NCBI GenBank assembly: GCA_024711415.1
Contig: JANJSW010000076.1
Coordinates: 1-5,225 of the forward strand
Source of the DNA: Thermomonas sp.
GTDB lineage: Bacteria; Pseudomonadota; Gammaproteobacteria; Xanthomonadales; Xanthomonadaceae
Length of the DNA: 5,225 nt
Direction: 5' to 3'
Shown here: positions 1 through 4,984 of the stretch, piece after piece
How positions within the stretch are numbered: position 1 is the stretch's first letter
How the letters are laid out: every line of letters begins with the position of its first letter
Made by a program: the position numbers and the translations under genes
The notes under the pieces: generated by a model
What the model was told of the DNA's origin: nothing
Database searches by the model: none
The model's input: the letters and a program-made list of their open reading frames with translations, nothing else

Positions 1-201
1 AGCCCCGGCCTGCTGGCCGACGTGGCGCGGGTCCTGAGCGAGCATCGCCTGCGCGTGCACGATGCGCGGATCGCCACTTTCGGCGCGCGCGCGGAAGACC
101 TGCTGCTGGTCAGCGACGAACACAACCAACCCCTGGCGTCAGGCCGGCGCGACGCGTTGCGCGATGCGCTGCTGGCTGCCCTCGACGGAGAACAACGATG
201 A
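1..201 (+). CDS. glnD: GlnD C-terminus (PII uridylyltransferase/uridylyl-removing enzyme), partial
   Basis: Only the last 66 residues are in the window; the gene enters from the left edge in frame 1 and ends at TGA 199-201. The visible part is the end of the second ACT domain. [12 protein letters not shown] is followed by [12 protein letters not shown] and then [15 protein letters not shown], which matches the typical GlnD ending (PGLLA...HDARI.TFGER.ED.F..TD..N.PL). In the family, GlnD uridylylates and deuridylylates PII proteins in the cytoplasm, and its ACT domains sense glutamine. The usual VEDVFY-type motif reads AEDLLLV here, a mild divergence. The stop overlaps the dapD start (ATGA at 198-201), suggesting translational coupling. 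The identification rests on one domain plus gene order; another ACT-domain protein is possible but less likely. Confidence 0.85.
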   Translation, partial: SPGLLADVARVLSEHRLRVHDARIATFGARAEDLLLVSDEHNQPLASGRRDALRDALLAALDGEQR

Positions 202-1046
202 ACCCGGATCACGACATCGATACCCTGCGCGCCACCCTGGAAGATGCGTGGGAGCGCCGCGCCGAGCTGGGCGCTGTCGACATCGCCGGCCGCGTGCGGC
301 CCGCGGTGGACGCGGCCATCGCCGGGCTGGAAGGCGGTGAATTGCGCGTGGCCGAGCCCGACGGCAACGGTGGCTGGCAGGTCAACCAGTGGCTGAAGAA
401 GGCGGTGCTGCTGTATTTCCGCACGCAGGACATGGCGCTGGTCGACGCCGCGCCGGCGCCGTTCTGGGACAAGGTGCCGGCGCGCTTCGCCGGCTTCGAC
501 GAGGCCGCGTTCCGCCAGCTAGGTGCGCGGGTGGTGCCGGGCGCGGTGGTGCGCGCGGGCAGCCACATCGGCAAGGACGTGGTGCTGATGCCGAGCTTCG
601 TCAACATCGGCGCCTTCGTGGGCGAGGGCACGATGGTCGATACGTGGGCCACGGTCGGCAGCTGCGCGCAGATCGGCAAGGGCTGCCACCTGTCCGGCGG
701 CGTCGGCATCGGCGGGGTGCTGGAACCCCTGCAGGCAGGTCCGACCATCATCGAGGACCACTGCTTCATCGGCGCGCGTTCGGAAGTGGTGGAAGGCTTC
801 GTGGTCGGCCACCACAGCGTGGTCGGGATGGGCGTGTTCCTCGGCCAGAGCACGCGCGTGTACAACCGCATGACCGGCGAGGTGAGCTACGGCTCGGTGC
901 CGCCGTACAGCGTGGTGGTGTCGGGCTCGCTGCCCGCGGCCGACGGCAGCCATTCGCTGTACTGCGCGGTGATCGTCAAGCAGGTGGACGAAAGGACCCG
1001 CAGCAAGACTTCGGTCAACGAGTTGTTGCGCGGATTGGCGGAGTAA
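198..1046 (+). CDS. dapD: 2,3,4,5-tetrahydropyridine-2,6-dicarboxylate N-succinyltransferase (DapD)
   Basis: The product is 282 aa, close to the roughly 274 aa usual for the family. It transfers succinyl from succinyl-CoA to tetrahydrodipicolinate in the succinylase branch of diaminopimelate/lysine synthesis, in the cytoplasm. Residues 1-105 are the helical N-terminal domain ([19 protein letters not shown] at 57-75). Residues about 110-245 form a left-handed beta-helix of hexapeptide repeats, with the signature [17 protein letters not shown] at 146-162 and [16 protein letters not shown] at 172-187. Asp148 and Glu196 have the same 48-residue spacing as the catalytic Asp141/Glu189 pair I recall from mycobacterial DapD. 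The start at 198 is supported by GGAG at 187-190, seven bases upstream, and by the ATGA overlap with glnD. Nothing is broken or missing. DapE, two enzymatic steps later, is encoded about 2.6 kb downstream. Confidence 0.96.
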   Translation: MNPDHDIDTLRATLEDAWERRAELGAVDIAGRVRPAVDAAIAGLEGGELRVAEPDGNGGWQVNQWLKKAVLLYFRTQDMALVDAAPAPFWDKVPARFAGFDEAAFRQLGARVVPGAVVRAGSHIGKDVVLMPSFVNIGAFVGEGTMVDTWATVGSCAQIGKGCHLSGGVGIGGVLEPLQAGPTIIEDHCFIGARSEVVEGFVVGHHSVVGMGVFLGQSTRVYNRMTGEVSYGSVPPYSVVVSGSLPAADGSHSLYCAVIVKQVDERTRSKTSVNELLRGLAE

Positions 1047-1109
1047 TCCCGGGTTGTCGCGAGGCAGGCGGCTCATACTGCAATCAGCGGCACAGTTTGA
1101 AAGGCTGGG

Positions 1110-1201
1110 CGGCGGGCGAATTCCGCGACCTTCGGCGGCATGGATGCCGCCGATGAGCCTACATGGATGTACTTGCGGCGTGTCGCGGGATTCGCCCGCT
1201 G
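1110..1201. repeat. Nested palindromic (cruciform-like) intergenic repeat element
   Basis: An outer 18-base inverted repeat, GCGGGCGAATTCCGCGAC at 1112-1129 against GTCGCGGGATTCGCCCGC at 1182-1199, matches at 17 of 18 positions, and the exception could be a G-U pair. C1110/G1201 and a further GGCTG/CAGCC pair (1103-1107 and 1204-1208) may extend it. Inside lie two smaller hairpins: a perfect 9+2+9 one at 1133-1152 (CGGCGGCATGGATGCCGCCG) and TACATGGATGTA at 1160-1171. Both have the same apex, CATGGATG. The layout is a stem bearing two arms. I recall similar CATGGATG/GCCTACATGGA-type sequences scattered between genes in Xanthomonadaceae, which would make this a dispersed repeat, but copy number cannot be checked here. 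It sits in the 245-bp gap between dapD and the hydrolase. No T-tract follows, so it is not a standard intrinsic terminator. Confidence 0.75.
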
Positions 1202-1280
1202 GGCAGCCAACTTTGCAGGTGCATGACTTCCGGCAGGGGAGCAGCGCGGCGCGCAATGGGACAGGATAGGCATCCTCACC

Positions 1281-1284
1281 GGAG
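1281..1284 (+). promoter_or_regulatory. Ribosome binding site deciding the hydrolase start
   Basis: GGAG lies seven bases before ATG 1292. The reading frame stays open upstream to an ATG at 1163, but that start would lie inside the palindromic element and add 43 residues of low-complexity sequence before the signal peptide. The site and the signal peptide together favour 1292. Confidence 0.75.
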
Positions 1285-1291
1285 CGATGCC

Positions 1292-3181
1292 ATGAAGAAG
1301 CGCCTGTCCATCACCCTGCTGGTTGCCGCGCTGACGGCCGCCTCGGCCAATTCCGCGCAGGATCTTTCGCGCTATGGCGAAGACGGGCTGCGTGCGGAGC
1401 TGGGTGCGATCGCCGAGGCCGACATCGCCCTGCTGGTGCCGATGCGCGATGGCGTGGGCCTGTCCACCAACATCTGGCGGCCGAAGGGCGCGAAGGGTCC
1501 GCTGCCCACGATCCTGTGGAAGACGCCCTACAACGAGCACGTCCTGCGCGGCAGCACCGCGCGCTTCGCCGCCGAGGCGGTGCGCAACGGCTACGCCTTC
1601 ATCGTGCAGAACGAACGCGGCCGCTATTTCAGCCAGGGCAAGTACGAGATCCTCGGCTACCCGCAGACCGACGGCTACGACACGCTGAGCTGGATCGCCA
1701 GGCAGCCGTGGTCGAACGGCAAGGTCGGCACACTGGGCTGCTCGTCGTCGGCGGAGTGGCAGCTGGCGCTTGCGGCGATGAATCACCCCGCGCACGCGGC
1801 GATGGTGCCGATGGCGGCAGGCGCAGGCATCGGCAAGGTCGGTCCGTTCTGGGAGCAGGGCAACTTCTACACCGGCGGCGTGCCGCGCACGCTGTTCGCG
1901 ATCTGGATGTACGGCGTCGACAATCCGCTGCGTGCGCAGCTGCCGCAGGACCTGTCCGGGCCGATGCGCGCGCGGATCGCGCAGTACAACGACCTCGACG
2001 CGAAGAAGCCCGATGTCGAGTGGAAGAAACACATCTGGCACCTGCCTTACGCCAGCCTGCTGTCGTCGCTGGGCGAGCCGCCGGCCACGTTCGAATCGAT
2101 GATCGCGCGCGGTCCCGGTGATCCTGCCTGGAAGCAGGGCGGCCTGTACGACGACTCGATGGGCTGGGGCGTGCCGGCGCTGTGGTTCAACAGCTGGTAC
2201 GACGTGTCCATCGGCCCGAACATGGCGCTGTACAACCACGCCCGCAACGTCAATTCGGACAAGGAGGCCAGCGCCAACCAGTACGTGGTGGTGGGGCCGA
2301 ACCCGCACTGCCAGTTCGCGCGGCTGGGCAAGGACTACAAGGTCGGCGACCGCGACATGGGCGACGCCAGTTTCCCGGTCAACCAGCAGATCTTCGGGTT
2401 CTTCGACCGCTGGCTGAAGGACCAGCCCAAGGCGTTCGCGGCCGACACGCCGCACGTGCGCTACTTCACCATGGGCGCCAACCGCTGGCAGTCCGACGCG
2501 CAGTGGCCGCCGAAGGCGGCGCAGCCGGTGCGCATGTACCTGCGTTCGAATGGCAATGCCAATTCGATGTACGGCGACGGACTGCTTTCGTTCGAGGCGC
2601 CGCGCGCGGACGAGCCGAAGGACAGCTACCGCTACGACCCGGCCAACCCCGTGCAGACCATCGGCGGCGGCGACTGCTGCAACGGTGGCGTGGTGATTCC
2701 CGGTGCATTCGACCAGCGCCAGATCGAGTCGCGCCATGACGTGCTGGTCTATACCAGTGCGCCGCTGGAGGCGCCGATGGAGGTGACCGGCTTCGTCGAT
2801 GCGGTGCTGAAGGTCTCCTCCAGCGCGAAGGACACCGATTTCGCGGTGAAGCTGGTCGACGTGGCGCCGGACGGCACCGCCTGGATCATCGGCGACACCA
2901 TGCTGCGCGCGCGCTACCGCGACAGCTACACGGTGCCCGCATTGATGCAGCCGGGCACGGTGTACACGCTCAAGCCCACGCCCATCACCACTTCGATCCA
3001 GTTCGGCAAGGGCCACCGCATCCGCGTCGAGATCACCAGCTCCAATTTCCCCAAGTTCGCCCGCAACCTCAACACCGGCGGACCGAACGAAACCGAGCGC
3101 GAGGCGGTGGTGGCCGACAACGCGATCCATCATTCGGCGGACAATCCCAGCTACATCGAACTGCCGGTGGTGAAACGCTGA
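1292..3181 (+). CDS. Exported CocE/NonD family hydrolase (peptidase S15-like), substrate unknown
   Basis: The product is 629 aa. MKKR, a hydrophobic stretch (5-17) and a small-residue region (ASANSA, 17-22) form a Sec-type signal peptide with likely cleavage after residue 19 or 22, so the enzyme is probably periplasmic or secreted. Residues about 45-365 are the alpha/beta-hydrolase domain: MRDGVGLSTNIWRP at 51-64, then TPYNE at 78-82, where Tyr80 is the likely oxyanion residue. Next comes the nucleophile elbow GCSSS at 149-153 (Ser151), Asp304 in SWYDVS and His339 in GPNPHC. Residues about 370-625 resemble the PepX C-terminal jelly-roll (WLKDQPK; YFTMGANRWQ; GHRIRVEITSSNFP). Relatives include cocaine esterase, alpha-amino-acid ester hydrolase, glutaryl-7-ACA acylase and X-Pro dipeptidyl-peptidase. 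The elbow lacks the usual GxSYxG pattern, so the substrate cannot be assigned. The stop is one base before the next start. Its role is unrelated to its lysine-pathway neighbours. Confidence 0.9.
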   Translation: MKKRLSITLLVAALTAASANSAQDLSRYGEDGLRAELGAIAEADIALLVPMRDGVGLSTNIWRPKGAKGPLPTILWKTPYNEHVLRGSTARFAAEAVRNGYAFIVQNERGRYFSQGKYEILGYPQTDGYDTLSWIARQPWSNGKVGTLGCSSSAEWQLALAAMNHPAHAAMVPMAAGAGIGKVGPFWEQGNFYTGGVPRTLFAIWMYGVDNPLRAQLPQDLSGPMRARIAQYNDLDAKKPDVEWKKHIWHLPYASLLSSLGEPPATFESMIARGPGDPAWKQGGLYDDSMGWGVPALWFNSWYDVSIGPNMALYNHARNVNSDKEASANQYVVVGPNPHCQFARLGKDYKVGDRDMGDASFPVNQQIFGFFDRWLKDQPKAFAADTPHVRYFTMGANRWQSDAQWPPKAAQPVRMYLRSNGNANSMYGDGLLSFEAPRADEPKDSYRYDPANPVQTIGGGDCCNGGVVIPGAFDQRQIESRHDVLVYTSAPLEAPMEVTGFVDAVLKVSSSAKDTDFAVKLVDVAPDGTAWIIGDTMLRARYRDSYTVPALMQPGTVYTLKPTPITTSIQFGKGHRIRVEITSSNFPKFARNLNTGGPNETEREAVVADNAIHHSADNPSYIELPVVKR

Positions 3182-3182
3182 C

Positions 3183-3542
3183 ATGGCCGCAACGCTGTAC
3201 GGACTGAAGAACTGCGACACCTGCAGGAAGGCGCTGAACTGGCTCAAGCGCTTCGACATCGCGCATGCGTTCGTCGATTACCGCGACGAACGGCAATCGC
3301 CGGAGACGCTGCTTGGATGGAAGGACGCGGTGGGTGGCTGGGATGCGCTGGTCAACAAGTCCTCGACCACGTGGCGGCAGCTGCCGCCCAATCGCAAGGC
3401 ACCGGGCAGCGATGCCGAATGGAAGCTGCTGCTCAAGGAATATCCGCAGCTGATCCGGCGGCCGCTGGTGGTGCTGGACGATGGCAGCGTTTCGCAGGGC
3501 TTTTCCGACAACGGTTTCAAGAAGCTGTTCGGCATTTCGTAG
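3183..3542 (+). CDS. ArsC/YffB-family (Spx-like) thioredoxin-fold reductase
   Basis: The product is 119 aa, the usual length for YffB/ArsC-like proteins. It starts YGLKNCDTCRKALNWL (6-21), with a CxxC pair, Cys11 and Cys14, at the thioredoxin-fold active site. NKSSTTWRQLP follows at 58-68, then IRRPLVV at 91-97 with the conserved Arg-Pro, and GFSDNGF at 106-112. Family members are thiol-dependent reductases. True arsenate reductase activity is unproven for the YffB branch, so no ars name is given. The start follows the hydrolase stop by a single base (TGACATG) and has no good Shine-Dalgarno, so translation probably depends on coupling to the upstream gene. The stop codon TAG lies within a REP element. 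Proximity to dapE is conserved: E. coli yffB also lies just upstream of dapE. Confidence 0.9.
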   Translation: MAATLYGLKNCDTCRKALNWLKRFDIAHAFVDYRDERQSPETLLGWKDAVGGWDALVNKSSTTWRQLPPNRKAPGSDAEWKLLLKEYPQLIRRPLVVLDDGSVSQGFSDNGFKKLFGIS

Positions 3543-3595
3543 GAGCGGCTTCAGCCGCGACCGTACTGCCCGGTCGGGCCTGAAGGCCCTCCTGC
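3539..3595. repeat. REP pair (inverted repetitive extragenic palindromes with GTAG head)
   Basis: Two 25-base arms face each other (3539-3563 and 3571-3595) around a 7-base spacer and match at 20 of 25 positions. Each arm contains its own perfect 5-bp hairpin: GCGGCTTCAGCCGC at 3545-3558, and GGGCCTGAAGGCCC at 3576-3589. The left arm begins GTAG, a tetranucleotide known at the foot of REP elements mobilised by RAYT transposases in Stenotrophomonas, Xanthomonas and relatives; the right arm has GCAG in that place, read on the opposite strand. The TAG of GTAG is the stop codon of the ArsC-like gene. The element occupies most of the 81-bp gap before dapE. In RNA it could form one long hairpin that affects mRNA stability or read-through; there is no T-run. 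Confidence 0.88.
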
Positions 3596-3623
3596 AGGTG
3601 GCGCTGGCGAGGATGGAAAGTGC

Positions 3624-4754
3624 ATGAGTGATGTTGTCTCCCTGGCCTGCGAGCTGATCGCGCGGCGCTCGGTGACCCCGGACGATGCCGGCTGCCAGCA
3701 GCTGATCGCGGAGCGCCTGCAAGCCGCGGGCTTCCGCTGCGAGCACCTGCGCTTCGGCGAGGTGGACAACCTCTGGGCCAGCCATGGCGGCGGCGGCCCG
3801 GTGCTGGTGCTGCTGGGGCATACCGACGTGGTGCCCGCCGGTCCGGTGGAAGCGTGGGCCTCCGATCCGTTCGTGCCCGAGCTGCGCGACGGCCTGCTGT
3901 ACGGGCGTGGCGCCGCCGACATGAAAGGCAGCGTGGCGGCATTCGTCATCGCGCTTGAGCGCTTCATCGCCGCCCATCCGGACCATCCCGGCACGGTGGC
4001 GCTGTTGTTGACCTCGGACGAGGAAGGCGATGCCATCGATGGCGTGCGCCGGGTGGCCGAGCTGTTCCGTGCGCGCGGCGAACGCATCGACTGGTGCATC
4101 ACCGGCGAGCCATCGTCGAAGGACAAGCTGGGCGACCTGCTGCGGGTCGGCCGGCGCGGCAGCCTGTCGGCAACGCTGACCGTGCGCGGCGTGCAGGGGC
4201 ATGTGGCGTACCCGGAAAAAGCGCGCAATCCGATCCACCAGGCCGCGCCGGCATTGGCCGAACTGACGGCGCGACGTTGGGACGAAGGCTTCGAGAGCTT
4301 CCCGCCCACCAGCCTGCAGATCAGCAACCTCCACGCCGGTACCGGCGCCAACAACGTCATCCCGGGAGAACTGCAGGTGCTGTTCAACCTGCGCTACAAC
4401 CCGCATTGGGATGCGGCGCGGCTGCAGGCCGAGTGCGAAGGCATCCTGCGCGCGCATGGGCTCGATTTCGACATCCACTGGCATCGCAGCGGCGAACCTT
4501 TCCACACCCCGGAAGGCCCGCTGCGCGCGGCGGCGCGCGAGGTGTTGGCGCAGTTTTCCGGCGCCATGCCCGAGGAAAGCACCGGCGGCGGCACCTCCGA
4601 TGCCCGCTTCATCGCCCCGCTGGGTGCGCAGTGCATCGAGATCGGCCCGGTCAATGCCAGCATCCACAAGGTCGACGAGCACGTGCGGGTGGACGACCTG
4701 CAGCGGCTGCCCGATCTCTACCTGGCGCTGATGGAGCGGTTGCTGGCGGGTTGA
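3624..4754 (+). CDS. dapE: Succinyl-diaminopimelate desuccinylase (DapE)
   Basis: The product is 376 aa, the normal family length. This di-zinc M20 hydrolase cleaves N-succinyl-L,L-diaminopimelate to L,L-diaminopimelate plus succinate in lysine and peptidoglycan precursor synthesis. The metal and catalytic residues are all present, each shifted by one from the H. influenzae DapE numbering I recall: His66 and Asp68 in GHTDVVP, Asp99 in GRGAADMKG, Glu133 (general base) and Glu134 in SDEEG, Glu162 in TGEPSS, and His348 in NASIHKVDE. Residues about 178-290 form the dimerisation domain ([34 protein letters not shown]). [11 protein letters not shown] at 319-329 is the substrate-binding loop. The start at 3624 is preceded by a purine-rich GGATGGAAAG (3611-3620). 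A REP pair separates it from the ArsC-like gene, so co-transcription is likely but may be attenuated. Confidence 0.97.
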   Translation: MSDVVSLACELIARRSVTPDDAGCQQLIAERLQAAGFRCEHLRFGEVDNLWASHGGGGPVLVLLGHTDVVPAGPVEAWASDPFVPELRDGLLYGRGAADMKGSVAAFVIALERFIAAHPDHPGTVALLLTSDEEGDAIDGVRRVAELFRARGERIDWCITGEPSSKDKLGDLLRVGRRGSLSATLTVRGVQGHVAYPEKARNPIHQAAPALAELTARRWDEGFESFPPTSLQISNLHAGTGANNVIPGELQVLFNLRYNPHWDAARLQAECEGILRAHGLDFDIHWHRSGEPFHTPEGPLRAAAREVLAQFSGAMPEESTGGGTSDARFIAPLGAQCIEIGPVNASIHKVDEHVRVDDLQRLPDLYLALMERLLAG

Positions 4755-4756
4755 GA

Positions 4757-4774
4757 GGGGCGCTTGCGCGCCCC
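4757..4774. terminator. GC-rich hairpin after dapE, possible terminator without T-tract
   Basis: GGGGCGC (4757-4763), loop TTGC and GCGCCCC (4768-4774) make a perfect 7-bp stem starting two bases after the dapE stop. No T-run follows, so it may act as an mRNA 3'-end stabiliser or a weak terminator for dapE. Part of it overlaps the proposed -35 element of the asnB leader promoter. Confidence 0.5.
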
Positions 4775-4793
4775 CGATCCGGCGTGCCATAGT
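4764..4793 (+). promoter_or_regulatory. Possible sigma70-type promoter for the asnB leader
   Basis: TTGCGC at 4764-4769 and CATAGT at 4788-4793 are separated by 18 bases. They match the TTGACA and TATAAT consensus at 3 of 6 and 4 of 6 positions. Initiation about seven bases downstream would fall at or next to A4800, the first base of the leader ORF. The match is weak, and the call relies mainly on position between dapE and the leader. Confidence 0.4.
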
Positions 4794-4799
4794 CGGGCC

Positions 4800-4886
4800 A
4801 TGCGCCGCTTCGCCACCAACGCCAACAACCTCAACCGCAATAATCGCGGCACGAACCATCGTGCGCGGCTGCGGGCCCGCGCATAG
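4800..4886 (+). CDS. Asn-rich leader peptide of asnB (28 aa), attenuator-type
   Basis: This short ORF has ATG at 4800 and TAG at 4884-4886. Seven of its 28 residues are Asn (positions 7, 9, 10, 12, 14, 15 and 19), all within the stretch NANNLNRNNRGTN. AAC and AAT codons are AT-rich and unexpected at this density in such GC-rich DNA. The peptide also has eight Arg, but CGN codons are expected from base composition. The ORF ends 32 bases before a strong terminator hairpin upstream of asparagine synthetase, as leader peptides of trp, his and leu operons do. The inferred role is to sense charged tRNA-Asn by ribosome stalling; the peptide itself probably has no function. There is no Shine-Dalgarno before the ATG, and the predicted transcription start is at or near its A, so translation may be leaderless. 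It is too short for routine gene calling. Confidence 0.82.
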   Translation: MRRFATNANNLNRNNRGTNHRARLRARA

Positions 4887-4944
4887 GCGAAGCGACAGCA
4901 AGCCGGAATCCCCAAAAGCCCGCATCGAAGGATGCGGGTTTTTT
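4862..4944 (+). promoter_or_regulatory. Predicted transcription attenuator of asnB (mutually exclusive RNA hairpins)
   Basis: Three pairings compete. The first is a hairpin of TGCGCGG (4862-4868) with CCGCGCA (4877-4883), seven perfect pairs around an 8-base loop. The second is an antiterminator of TGCGGGC (4870-4876, in that loop) with GCCCGCA (4918-4924), also seven perfect pairs. The third is the terminator, CCCGCATC with GATGCGGG. The antiterminator uses the terminator 5' arm, so the two exclude each other. A ribosome stalled at Asn19 (codon 4854-4856) would cover 4862-4868, break the first hairpin and leave 4870-4876 free to form the antiterminator, allowing asnB transcription. A ribosome reaching the stop codon would cover 4870-4883 and let the terminator form. 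The pairings are visible in the sequence; their use in vivo is inferred. Confidence 0.7.
4919..4944 (+). terminator. Intrinsic terminator in the asnB leader
   Basis: CCCGCATC (4919-4926), tetraloop GAAG and GATGCGGG (4931-4938) form a perfect 8-bp stem followed by six T (4939-4944). AAAAG at 4914-4918 can pair with the T-run and lengthen the stem. It lies 41 bases upstream of asnB and downstream of the leader ORF, so it would stop asnB transcription unless disrupted. Confidence 0.93.
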
Positions 4945-4984
4945 CGTTGTGCGGTTTTCACCCATCCACCAAGGAATCCCCACC

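Noticed and set aside
1097..1124. TTGAAA at 1097-1102 considered as a -35 for the hydrolase
   Set aside because: No acceptable -10 lies 16-18 bases downstream, and the region falls within the palindrome.
1110..1201. Cloverleaf-like fold considered as a tRNA or small RNA gene
   Set aside because: There is no T-loop GTTCRA motif, no D-loop pattern, no plausible anticodon arm and no CCA end. The twin hairpins fit a repeat element better.
1163..1291. Upstream extension of the hydrolase to an ATG at 1163
   Set aside because: The extension begins inside the palindromic element and would bury the signal peptide. ATG 1292 has GGAG at the right spacing.
1073..3259. Long open frame on the - strand (about 728 codons) opposite the hydrolase
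   Set aside because: It is an antisense shadow caused by high GC third positions. The product is low-complexity and rich in Arg, His, Val and Ala, with no domain, while the + strand has a clear full-length enzyme.
3539..3595. REP pair considered as an intrinsic terminator between the ArsC-like gene and dapE
   Set aside because: It is a strong hairpin but has no T-tract on either side, so only a modulating role can be suggested.
4800..4886. The leader read as an arginine-sensing peptide (8 Arg codons)
   Set aside because: Arg codons (CGN) are abundant in random GC-rich DNA and are partly needed for the hairpin arms. The Asn codons are unexpected by composition and match the downstream gene.
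3069..4961. Long open frame on the - strand (about 630 codons) opposite the ArsC-like gene and dapE
   Set aside because: It crosses two well-supported genes, the REP and the asnB leader, and its translation shows no recognisable family.
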